In this document: piece by piece, positions 1 to 6,186 of the stretch | How the letters are laid out: every line of letters starts with the position of its first letter | Position numbering within the stretch: the stretch's first letter is position 1 | Assembly (NCBI GenBank): GCA_003165135.1 | Contig: PLSN01000174.1 | Location: 3,258-9,468 of the forward strand | Length of the DNA: 6,211 nt | Source: Bacteroidota bacterium | GTDB taxonomy: Bacteria > Bacteroidota > Bacteroidia > Chitinophagales > LD1 | Reading direction: 5' to 3' | Translations under genes and position numbers: made by a program | Notes under the pieces: model-generated | The model's database searches: none | Told to the model about the DNA's origin: nothing | Seen by the model: the letters and a program-made list of their open reading frames with translations, nothing else

Positions 1-104
1 ACTGGTCGAAGATTGTATCTTCGACCTACTATGTGGCAAGTTTTCAAATGCCGTAAGCTGGAAGCTTACCATATTTTAGGTCTAAGTTGGAAACTTAGAC
101 CAGT
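1..104. repeat. Cluster of short palindromes (REP-like hairpin array)
   Basis: Four consecutive dyads fill this stretch. Hairpin 1 (4-26) has a perfect 10-bp stem GGTCGAAGAT/ATCTTCGACC with loop TGT. Hairpin 2 (35-52) is degenerate: GGCA pairs with TGCC around AGTTTTCAAA, as if two bases were lost from one arm. Hairpin 3 (53-69) has a perfect 7-bp stem GTAAGCT/AGCTTAC with loop GGA. Hairpin 4 (79-101) has a perfect 10-bp stem GGTCTAAGTT/AACTTAGACC with loop GGA. In addition ACTGGTC (1-7) is the reverse complement of GACCAGT (98-104), so the whole block can be closed by an outer 7-bp stem. All arms carry an AAG...CTT-type core next to the loop. This resembles REP-type or dispersed palindromes, but the family assignment is inferred. 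The block lies just downstream of the minus-strand gene pair and may continue past the left edge. It has no U-tract on the minus strand, so it is not a classical terminator. Confidence 0.8.
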
Positions 105-130
105 GAAGTGTATGAGGCGGCGAAACGGAT

Positions 131-475
131 CTACATCACCCTGATCTCTACCCTATACTTACCGATCATTTTTTTGGGGTGGGTACCGCTTATCACCAGA
201 TATTGATCATCCATATTTCTGAAACGCTGCCATTTGGCATCGAAATCTGTGGGATATATCAGCGCATTCAAACGATTTTCAGCAAAACTCAGCCGGCCGA
301 AATCATTGGCGTGACCGAGGATCGCACTGACCTTCAGCTCCGCACTATCCAGCGTGTTTTCAGCAGTCTTTATACTGACATAAGCCATAAATTCAGCCAC
401 CTGACTGTCATCGTTTATCAATCTGTTGTTCTGGATAAAGCTTCTTAAGCCGTTGGTCTTTTGATTGCTCTTCAT
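131..475 (-). CDS. Hypothetical protein, 114 residues
   Basis: I do not recognise this protein and assign no function. It is a small, soluble-looking, charged protein with no signal peptide, no membrane segment and no cysteine. The middle (about residues 26-52) reads as an alternating beta-strand or amphipathic segment (AYVSIKTAEN, AELKVSAILG), and the C-terminus is basic (KKMIGKYRVEIRV). The start is ATG at 475-473; no clear Shine-Dalgarno precedes it, which is normal for the phylum. The stop is TAG. Codon use (AGA/AGG arginine, ATA, CTG, AGC) matches the neighbouring genes, which supports it over the 89-codon open frame on the opposite strand (179-448). It follows the secreted EEP gene on the same strand after a 38-bp gap and could be cotranscribed with it, although its sequence shows no export signal. 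Confidence 0.6.
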   Translation of the reverse strand: MKSNQKTNGLRSFIQNNRLINDDSQVAEFMAYVSIKTAENTLDSAELKVSAILGHANDFGRLSFAENRLNALIYPTDFDAKWQRFRNMDDQYLVISGTHPKKMIGKYRVEIRVM

Positions 476-487
476 AAACTATCATTT

Positions 488-508
488 ATCTATTCAGAAA
501 AAATAGAT
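488..508 (-). other. Intercistronic hairpin, possible weak terminator or processing site
   Basis: In the 38-bp gap between the EEP gene and the 114-residue gene, ATCTATT (488-494) pairs with AATAGAT (502-508), a perfect 7-bp AT-rich stem with a 7-nt loop. It starts 6 nt after the EEP stop codon on the minus strand. No run of U follows it in that direction, so efficient termination is doubtful. It could mark partial termination or an mRNA processing site between cotranscribed genes. Confidence 0.3.
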
Positions 509-513
509 GACTA

Positions 514-1815
514 CTATCTGGCAATAACCAGCTTCCGCTGAGCACCGCCATCAGAAGCCGCTATGAAATATAGACCGGGAGAAAGGCTTGAAATGTCTAT
601 ATCGATGTCATGATGATCTGAGGCCGGTACAGTCAGCAGTTTTGCGCCCGTCACCGAGTATATGGTCAGTTCTGTCTGATGATTTAATCCCTGTACGTGC
701 ACCATACTATTGGCAGGGTTTGGATAGATGGAGAATGTATTATTATCTGATAAGGTATTGATACCTGTAGACGGCTGGCCGCCCACAGCGAGCTGGAGCA
801 TGACGGGCAGGTGCTCACTCATATAGTACAGGGCATTTAGTACATTGGCAGGAACTGAAATATCCGGCGGGCTGGCGGTGAGCGATGAGTTGACATGCAG
901 TCCGTCCTGACCTACGATGTCGAAGGTGCCGGGGATATACTGCAATGAGTCGGTGCCGTCCATGAGCTGTTTGGTGCAGAGTATGTGATCGAACCTGTTG
1001 GTCATGCCATCCGTCGATCCGCAGTCCCCCGGGTCAGTGGTGCGTGTACTCTGTGTGAGGTAGTGTGCGAAAGCAGTAGGGTCAGTGCTCCAATTGCCCG
1101 ATTGACTGACCGGGTCAAAAAATAAAGTATTAGAATCCGGTGAAGCTACTAACTGCAGGAAGCAGCTCTCACCGGAGGATTGTGTATTAAGATCACCCAT
1201 AAAAATATAATTGCCGGGCAGGGTCACATGTGAGTTAAGCCAGCTCATTGCTCCGGTCATTTCTGTAGCACGCTCAGCAGCGCTACCCGGGCCTGACTCC
1301 AGATGCACGAGGATGATATTGAGAAAGATGGTATCATGGGTTAGCGCCAGCGTAGGGCTTTTGTAATAAAGATGGTGCAGATTGATATCGCTGATATTCG
1401 GATCACCGGAATAGATGGTCGTTGTACCCGACCAGCCGATTTTTGCCGATTTATAGTAGAGCATGTTCTCTTTCTCATAGCCCGAATTATTCGTAAACGG
1501 TGTATGCCCGTAGCAGCCATTGCAAACGGAATCGAGTACCCTCTGAATGACGGTATCTGATGTGAAGGTCGCAGGGCTGGCATCCATTTTCTCCAGGCCG
1601 AGAATGTCGGGATTGGAATACTCGAGCACGGTGCGCAGCCAGGTGTGTTTGCTCTCAGTCAGGAGCGCCGGGCAGCTACCTGTAGCCGGAAAGCCATAGT
1701 TAAGTGTATTGTAGGTCATCACTCTCAGAGTATCATATGCTTGTAGTTGGCCGAACGATGTGCCAGGACCGATCAATAAGACGAAAAATAAAAACATACA
1801 AGAACTCTGCTTCAC
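514..1815 (-). CDS. Secreted endonuclease/exonuclease/phosphatase family protein with T9SS sorting domain
   Basis: This 433-residue protein is predicted to be an extracellular metal-dependent phosphodiesterase or nuclease of the EEP (DNase I-like) fold; the actual substrate (nucleic acid, phospholipid, other) cannot be read from sequence. Residues 1-22 form a Sec signal peptide (hydrophobic FLFFVLLIG, possible cleavage after SFG). EEP landmarks in order are MTYN with N36, DILGLEKM (70-77), VHLES with H171, GDLN with D208 and N210, RFDHIL with D276, and SEHLP with H335. Two differ from the usual forms: the glutamate of 'GLQE' is one position early (E75, then K76), and SDH is SEH. Residues about 359-433 are a type A T9SS C-terminal domain (FSIYPNPA, an ISSLSPGLYFI segment, and KLVIAR at the end). 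The mature part has six cysteines (48, 98, 101, 218, 265, 280), suited to disulfides outside the cell. The start is GTG; the next ATG is codon 7, which would leave a signal peptide without a basic N-region, so GTG is preferred. No in-frame ATG lies upstream before a stop at 1837-1839. Confidence 0.9.
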   Translation of the reverse strand: MKQSSCMFLFFVLLIGPGTSFGQLQAYDTLRVMTYNTLNYGFPATGSCPALLTESKHTWLRTVLEYSNPDILGLEKMDASPATFTSDTVIQRVLDSVCNGCYGHTPFTNNSGYEKENMLYYKSAKIGWSGTTTIYSGDPNISDINLHHLYYKSPTLALTHDTIFLNIILVHLESGPGSAAERATEMTGAMSWLNSHVTLPGNYIFMGDLNTQSSGESCFLQLVASPDSNTLFFDPVSQSGNWSTDPTAFAHYLTQSTRTTDPGDCGSTDGMTNRFDHILCTKQLMDGTDSLQYIPGTFDIVGQDGLHVNSSLTASPPDISVPANVLNALYYMSEHLPVMLQLAVGGQPSTGINTLSDNNTFSIYPNPANSMVHVQGLNHQTELTIYSVTGAKLLTVPASDHHDIDIDISSLSPGLYFIAASDGGAQRKLVIAR

Positions 1816-1893
1816 GGATGTGATAATAAAAAAAAATCAGGAATAGTATGAGATAAGCTACAGCAAATCAACACTTTTTCCCTACTCGACCTC

Positions 1894-1932
1894 GTTTGCA
1901 ACGATGTTGTGGGTACTTAGGTGTTTGCAACG
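1894..1932. repeat. Direct repeat GTTTGCAACG, two copies
   Basis: The 10-mer GTTTGCAACG occurs at 1894-1903 and 1923-1932, with starts 29 bp apart, in the divergent intergenic region. Each copy is itself a small dyad (GTT-TGC-AAC), and the first extends to CGTT-TGC-AACG (1893-1903). The 3-nt loop resembles the palindromes at both ends of the window, so these could be decayed members of that family. Alternatively they are paired binding sites for a regulator. Confidence 0.5.
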
Positions 1933-2035
1933 CCAAGATCACAACCAACTTCTATACAGCAGCATGGGCTGAGACCTCATTTCGATGCCATATAGCAGTC
2001 CCTACCTGCCTGATTTCCCTCCTTATATAATAAAG

Positions 2036-2066
2036 TTTTTTTTTAGGAATGGTATTATTACTTTCG
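2036..2066 (+). promoter_or_regulatory. Candidate Bacteroidota-type promoter for the PorE-like gene
   Basis: TACTTTCG at 2059-2066 matches the TAnnTTTG -7 consensus known for Bacteroidota sigma-A at all but one fixed base. It ends 33 bp before the ATG at 2100, a normal leader length for this phylum. The expected -33 position (about 2036-2039) falls in a T run rather than a clear TTTG, so the upstream element is weak. This is a pattern match only; no transcription start is shown. Confidence 0.4.
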
Positions 2067-2099
2067 TTCGCCCTTTTTTAACACTAAACCTCAATACCC

Positions 2100-4571
2100 A
2101 TGCGGATGAAATTCATCGCCACCCTTCTGTTGTGTCTGGCATTGTGTCAGTCTGATATACTATCAGCACAGGCTGCGAGCAGCAGTAGCACTACTACTAC
2201 GGCACAGACACCTACAGACCCCAACTCGCCTAGCGCCCTGAGTTGGAGAAAAAATAAAAAGAAAGCCAAGAAGCTATTAAAGCAAGGTAAGACCGAGCAG
2301 GCCATACCATATCTGGAGGCCGGTGTCCTAAAAAAACCAAAGAAAAAATACTTTGCCCCTAAGCTGGCTCCTGCCGAGCTGGAGGTACGTGACTACAAAT
2401 CTGCTAACAAATGGTACAAGGTGCTGGTCGATAAGGACTCTGTGAAACACAAGACAACGGGAAATCTCTTTCAGTATGCTCTGACCCAGAAGTATCTCGG
2501 CCAGTATGAAACCGCAGCTGCCACTTTTGCTAAATTCAAAAAAGGCGCAGGCGATGATGATGCATCTACAGAGCTGAAAAAACGCTCTACACGGGAGATA
2601 CTGGGCTGCCAGAAGGGAATTTACTTTCGCGACAGTGTGCCCATGCCTGCTTTCAAGGTGAAACACCTCGACGGCAATGTCAATCAGGCATCCGCTGATT
2701 TCGCACCGAGGCTGAAGGACAATGCACTTTATTATACCTCTGTGAAGGGTGATGATGCGAAGTCCTTTGCCAGGATATACAAATCTCAGGCGCAGGGAAA
2801 GAATTATGCTGCAGGCGAGGCACTATCTGACAATGTCAACGTGGCAGGACAGCATGTAGGCAACGGGTCATTCAGCGCTGATGGCAATACCCTCTACTAT
2901 ACCCAGTGCCAGACTGACAAAATGAACAAACTGAAATGCCAGATATACAAGAGCTCATTTACTAATGGTGCATGGGACAAAGGCGTATCTGTCGGAGCGT
3001 CTGTCAATGACCCTTTGTACAGCAATACTCAACCGGCAGTAGGCCAGAATAAGGATGGAGAGGATGTGCTGTATTTCGTCAGCGACCGGAACTCCGGCAA
3101 AGGCCTTGATATATTCTACTCTAAGATCAATCCTGATGGTACGATAGGCAAGCCCAGGTCTGTCGGCTCACTGATCAACTCAAAGGGCGACGAGATGTCT
3201 CCGTATTTTGACTTCAAGTCCAAGACTCTTTATTTCAGCTCAAATGGCCTGATAAACATAGGCGGACAGGACGTGTTTAAGACAACCTGGGATGCCAATG
3301 GAGACTGGACAGAGCCTGAAAACCTCGGCATGCCTATCAACTCAAGCGCCGATGATGTTGATTTTTCTATCAATGATAAGAATACTCTTGGTTTCGTAGT
3401 ATCAAACCGTCCGGGTGGTTTCGGGCTGAAAAGCGAAACATGCTGCGATGATATCTATGAGGTAGAGACCACCAAGCTCTTTCTCGCTGCACGTGGTTTT
3501 GTATATGAAGAGAAAGACAGCACCAGAGGCCTGGCAGATCAGGGTATCGTACTTCTCTATGATGAGAAGAACGGCACTGAACTAGGTTCATACAATCTGA
3601 TCAGCGGTGGCTATTTCTTTGACCTTCAGCCAAAGGTAAATTACAAACTGCTGACCAGAAAGGATGGCTACTATGATGGAGTTTCTTCTTTCAATACTTA
3701 TAGCAATACAGATAATGATACCCTGAAGTATGACCTCTTTCTGAAAAAGAAAGCTGAAGTGGTCGAAAATCCACTCATCGGCAGGGTCATCGGGAAAATA
3801 TACTATGACTATGATCAGGCCAGACTGAGGCCGGACTCTCGCGATACACTTCGCGCGGTGATGGATATCATGAACCAATACCCTAGCTATATAGTGGAAG
3901 TAGGCGCACATACCGACGGTAAAGGAACTGAAGACTATAACGTGGCCCTTTCAAAAAAACGTGCTGATGCCGCAATGAACTATTATATCTATGAGAAAAA
4001 GGTGAATAAGAACAGGCTCGTTCCTAAAGCATATGGTACCTCGCAGCCGGCGGCTTCTAATGTCACAGCTGATGGTAAAGATAACCCGGCGGGACGTGCA
4101 CTCAACCGTCGTACTGAGTTCAAAATAATCGGCGAGCTGAAACCTGAGGACATTGCAAAGAATGCGGCAGAAGCAAAGTCAGGCAAAAAAGATAATACAC
4201 CCGTAGCTAAAGTGATCAAAAAGGATATCAGCACCGGAAAAACAATAGCTCCGTCAAAACCGAAAGCAGATAACGCTCCGGCGAATACACCGGCGGTCGT
4301 CACAGGTCTGGTATATATCGAGAAAGGTGGCAAACGCAGCCTGGTCAATCAGGCAGCTGTATTTCTGACCAGCAATGAGGGTGGATTTCAGCAAAAGGTT
4401 TTTTATGTGAAAGCAGACGGCAGTTACAACTTTGACCTTAGCCATAGCAAAGCAGACACATTTAAACTGATAGCCAGAAAATACTCTTTTGAAAGTAATG
4501 AGATAGTCTTCACCCCCGAGGACGTAAAGACTTCTACTAAGCCGATCGATCTGATCATAAAAATGAAATAA
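2100..4571 (+). CDS. PorE-like multidomain OmpA family protein (TPR, beta-propeller, CRD, OmpA_C, extra CRD)
   Basis: This 823-residue envelope protein probably anchors an outer-membrane or periplasmic complex to peptidoglycan. Domains in order: signal peptide (1 to about 25); a Ser/Thr-rich linker (27-39); a basic helical TPR-type region (about 48-180); PD40/WD40-like propeller blades with repeated LYYT/LYFS/DVFKT patterns (about 199-456; for example blades near 199, 255, 311, 367 and 418); a carboxypeptidase-regulatory-like beta domain (461-551); an OmpA_C domain (561-678) with YYDYDQARLRP, HTDG (D606), LSKKRA (R621) and NRRTEF, where D606 and R621 fit the diaminopimelate-binding pair; a Lys/Ala/Pro-rich linker (about 679-733); and a second regulatory-like beta domain (735-823). 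The TPR-propeller-CRD-OmpA_C order is that described for PorE of the Porphyromonas gingivalis T9SS, but many paralogs share it, so PorE is a likeness and not an orthology claim. The last domain is beyond the usual PorE end. LALC (13-16) hints at a lipobox with a non-standard Leu before Cys; cleavage by signal peptidase I near AQA (23-25) is the alternative. M3 (2106) is an alternative start. Confidence 0.87.
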   Translation: MRMKFIATLLLCLALCQSDILSAQAASSSSTTTTAQTPTDPNSPSALSWRKNKKKAKKLLKQGKTEQAIPYLEAGVLKKPKKKYFAPKLAPAELEVRDYKSANKWYKVLVDKDSVKHKTTGNLFQYALTQKYLGQYETAAATFAKFKKGAGDDDASTELKKRSTREILGCQKGIYFRDSVPMPAFKVKHLDGNVNQASADFAPRLKDNALYYTSVKGDDAKSFARIYKSQAQGKNYAAGEALSDNVNVAGQHVGNGSFSADGNTLYYTQCQTDKMNKLKCQIYKSSFTNGAWDKGVSVGASVNDPLYSNTQPAVGQNKDGEDVLYFVSDRNSGKGLDIFYSKINPDGTIGKPRSVGSLINSKGDEMSPYFDFKSKTLYFSSNGLINIGGQDVFKTTWDANGDWTEPENLGMPINSSADDVDFSINDKNTLGFVVSNRPGGFGLKSETCCDDIYEVETTKLFLAARGFVYEEKDSTRGLADQGIVLLYDEKNGTELGSYNLISGGYFFDLQPKVNYKLLTRKDGYYDGVSSFNTYSNTDNDTLKYDLFLKKKAEVVENPLIGRVIGKIYYDYDQARLRPDSRDTLRAVMDIMNQYPSYIVEVGAHTDGKGTEDYNVALSKKRADAAMNYYIYEKKVNKNRLVPKAYGTSQPAASNVTADGKDNPAGRALNRRTEFKIIGELKPEDIAKNAAEAKSGKKDNTPVAKVIKKDISTGKTIAPSKPKADNAPANTPAVVTGLVYIEKGGKRSLVNQAAVFLTSNEGGFQQKVFYVKADGSYNFDLSHSKADTFKLIARKYSFESNEIVFTPEDVKTSTKPIDLIIKMK

Positions 4572-4575
4572 ATAT

Positions 4576-4602
4576 AAAGGCTGTCTTCGGACGGCCTTTT
4601 TT
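4576..4602 (+). terminator. Intrinsic terminator after the PorE-like gene
   Basis: An 8-bp GC-rich stem, AGGCTGTC (4578-4585) with GACGGCCT (4590-4597), contains one G-U wobble and is capped by a UUCG tetraloop (4586-4589). It runs straight into a six-T tract (4597-4602), and flanking A residues extend the stem by pairing with the T tract. It begins 5 nt after the stop codon, so it ends the PorE-like transcript and separates it from the pyruvate kinase gene. Confidence 0.93.
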
Positions 4603-4657
4603 ATGACAAAGATTTTGAAATAAAACAGTTCTAATCGGGGTTTCTATACGGCTAATC

Positions 4658-4676
4658 AGTGTGTTTATAAGACACT
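4658..4676. promoter_or_regulatory. 19-bp imperfect palindrome upstream of pyruvate kinase, candidate operator
   Basis: AGTGTGTTTATAAGACACT is a dyad centred on 4667; the outer five bases of each arm (AGTGT/ACACT) pair perfectly, and the TT/AA pairs inside also match (7 of 9 symmetric positions). It ends 23 bp before the candidate -7 element and abuts the expected -33 position, a typical site for a dimeric regulator. The arms do not clearly match a regulator family I can name, and chance or an RNA hairpin remain possible. Confidence 0.3.
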
Positions 4677-4707
4677 AAGACCATTTCGGTTTAATTTCCT
4701 TATTTTG
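4677..4707 (+). promoter_or_regulatory. Candidate promoter for pyruvate kinase
   Basis: TTATTTTG at 4700-4707 matches the Bacteroidota -7 consensus TAnnTTTG except at the second base. It lies 24 bp before the ATG at 4732. No clear TTTG is present near 4677-4680, so the assignment depends on the -7 match, the spacing, and the need for a promoter downstream of the terminator at 4576-4602. Confidence 0.35.
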
Positions 4708-4731
4708 ATGTAGCAAAAACCAAGCAGAAAG

Positions 4732-6165
4732 ATGAATATCAAGATCAATAAGACAAAGATAGTAGCCACCTGGGGTCCGGCATGTGAAGATGAAACTGTA
4801 ATGCTCAATATGATCAAATCAGGGGTGGATGTCTTTCGCTTCAACTTTTCGCATGGCAAGCATGAAAAACATCTCGAAGGATTTAATAAGGTAAAGAAGC
4901 TGTGTGCGGAGCACGATCTCAATATAGCGATCCTGGCCGACCTGCAGGGCCCTAAGATCAGGCTGGGACTGGTACGAGACAATCTCGAAGTACTCGAGAC
5001 AGGCAGCACGATAGAGATCACCACAGAGTCCTGCCTGAGTACATACAAGAAGATATTCGTCAGCTATGCTAACCTCGCCAAAGAGGCCGAGCCGGGGGAT
5101 GCTATACTGATAGATGATGGCCGTGTAGAGTTGAAGGTGCTCACGACAGACAAAGTCTCACTGCTGACTGCTAAGGTCGTGGTCGGCGGCAAGATCAGCA
5201 ATAATAAAGGGGTGAACCTGCCGGATACCAAGACCACAGTACCAGCATTGACTGATAAAGACAGAAAAGATCTGGAGTTTGCACTCGCCAATGGGGCCAA
5301 TTGGATCGCTCTTTCATTTGTCCGCGCTGCTAAAGATGTCGAAGAGCTCAAAGAAATAATAGGGGAGAGAAATAGCTATATCAAAGTAATGGCAAAGATC
5401 GAAAAACCGGAAGCGCTTCTGGAAATAGAAGCGATAATAGATGCCGCTGATGGCATCATGATAGCACGCGGCGATCTGGCAGTAGAGGTGCCACAGGAAA
5501 AAATGCCGCTCATCCAGAAGGACATCATCAAACGCTGTATCCGCAAGGCTAAGCCTGTGATAGTTGCCACACAGATGATGGAGTCTATGATAGAGAACAG
5601 CAATCCCACCAGGGCTGAGATCACTGACGTAGCAAATGCTGTGATAGATGGCGCTGATGCAGTGATGCTGAGCGGCGAGACGAGCATGGGCAAATATCCT
5701 GACCGTGTGATTCATATCATGGAGAAGATCCTCAATAATATCGAGAATCACTCCGAGATGATCTATGACAAACAACTCATTCCGAATAAGGGCTCTGCTT
5801 CATTCCTGTCAGATGCCATCTGCTACAATGCTGCACGTATGAGCAGCGAGCTCGGGGCCAAGGCTATAGTGGGCATGACCTTTTCAGGATATACAGGATT
5901 TCTCCTGTCCAGCTACAGGCCGCGTGCAGGGATATTTATCTTCACAGAAAATAAGGAACTGCTCAATTCGCTCAGTCTGTGCTGGGGTGTGCGGGCGTTT
6001 TATTATGACAAATTCGTCGGTACCGACACTACGGTACGCGATGTGATCAGGATACTCAAAGAAAAAGGCCTCATCAAACCTAATGACATGATCGTCAATA
6101 TCGGCTCCATGCCACTGGCAGCCCGTGGCCGCGCCAATATGATGAAGGTCACAGTAGTGGAATAA
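4732..6165 (+). CDS. pyk: Pyruvate kinase
   Basis: This 477-residue cytoplasmic enzyme catalyses the last step of glycolysis, phosphoenolpyruvate plus ADP to pyruvate plus ATP. The length is that of full bacterial pyruvate kinases of the short-C-terminus type. Visible landmarks are TKIVATWGPAC (8-18), FRFNFSHG with R36, N38 and S40 for substrate and potassium binding, ADLQGPKIRLG with D70, the B-domain cap (about 72-170), GVNLPDTKT followed by LTDKDRKDL, AKIEKPEA with catalytic K222 and metal ligand E224, IARGDLAVEVP with metal ligand D248, ATQMMESM with T280, and DGADAVMLSGETSMGKYP. The C-terminal regulatory domain is complete to the TAA. These residues sit two positions later than their E. 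coli PykF equivalents (K220, E222, D246, T278). GDLA in place of the commoner GDLG, and Trp14 where Ile/Val/Leu is usual, are small variations. ATG at 4732 starts exactly at the conserved N-terminus. The gene appears to be transcribed alone from its own promoter. Confidence 0.98.
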   Translation: MNIKINKTKIVATWGPACEDETVMLNMIKSGVDVFRFNFSHGKHEKHLEGFNKVKKLCAEHDLNIAILADLQGPKIRLGLVRDNLEVLETGSTIEITTESCLSTYKKIFVSYANLAKEAEPGDAILIDDGRVELKVLTTDKVSLLTAKVVVGGKISNNKGVNLPDTKTTVPALTDKDRKDLEFALANGANWIALSFVRAAKDVEELKEIIGERNSYIKVMAKIEKPEALLEIEAIIDAADGIMIARGDLAVEVPQEKMPLIQKDIIKRCIRKAKPVIVATQMMESMIENSNPTRAEITDVANAVIDGADAVMLSGETSMGKYPDRVIHIMEKILNNIENHSEMIYDKQLIPNKGSASFLSDAICYNAARMSSELGAKAIVGMTFSGYTGFLLSSYRPRAGIFIFTENKELLNSLSLCWGVRAFYYDKFVGTDTTVRDVIRILKEKGLIKPNDMIVNIGSMPLAARGRANMMKVTVVE

Positions 6166-6186
6166 ATTATTAATTTCGTCAACTGT

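Larger units (their letters stand above)
1816..2099. promoter_or_regulatory. Divergent intergenic region between the EEP gene and the PorE-like gene
   Basis: This 284-bp stretch has no plausible gene and must hold the 5' regions of both divergent genes. On the minus side there is a T-rich leader just before the GTG start and a weak TTGATTTG match (1871-1864 on the minus strand) to the Bacteroidota TAnnTTTG -7 motif, with no convincing -33 partner. The middle holds two copies of GTTTGCAACG (1894-1903 and 1923-1932). The plus side becomes very AT-rich (2021-2044, including TATATAATAAA and a long T run) ahead of the promoter candidate for the downstream gene. Confidence 0.6.

Noticed and set aside
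1..104. Possible CRISPR array or integron attC site
   Set aside because: There are no identical direct repeats separated by uniform spacers, no cas or integrase gene in the window, and no attC-type conserved core sites. The units are independent palindromes with different arm sequences.
179..448. 89-codon open frame on the plus strand opposite the 114-residue gene
   Set aside because: It is antisense to a frame with codon use matching the neighbours. Its composition shows no recognisable domain, and it would start inside the terminal part of the opposing gene without a promoter-like sequence.
2035..2044. Poly-T run as the U-tract of a terminator for a plus-strand gene
   Set aside because: No stable GC-rich stem lies immediately upstream and no plus-strand gene ends there. 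It fits better as AT-rich promoter upstream DNA.
2177..2216. Ser/Thr codon repeat (AGCAGCAGTAGC, ACTACTACTAC) as a possible phase-variable microsatellite
   Set aside because: The tracts are short, imperfect trinucleotide runs that keep the reading frame and simply encode a flexible linker after the signal peptide.
3989..4348. Minus-strand open frame with hydrophobic stretches (119 codons) inside the PorE-like gene
   Set aside because: It is the complement of the Lys/Ala-rich linker, which produces Phe/Leu/Ala-rich translation by chance. The plus-strand frame has clear conserved domains.
4665..5048. Minus-strand open frame of 127 codons over the start of pyk
   Set aside because: It is fully explained by the reverse complement of the pyruvate kinase coding sequence. 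The Ser/Leu/Ile-rich composition is typical of a shadow frame.
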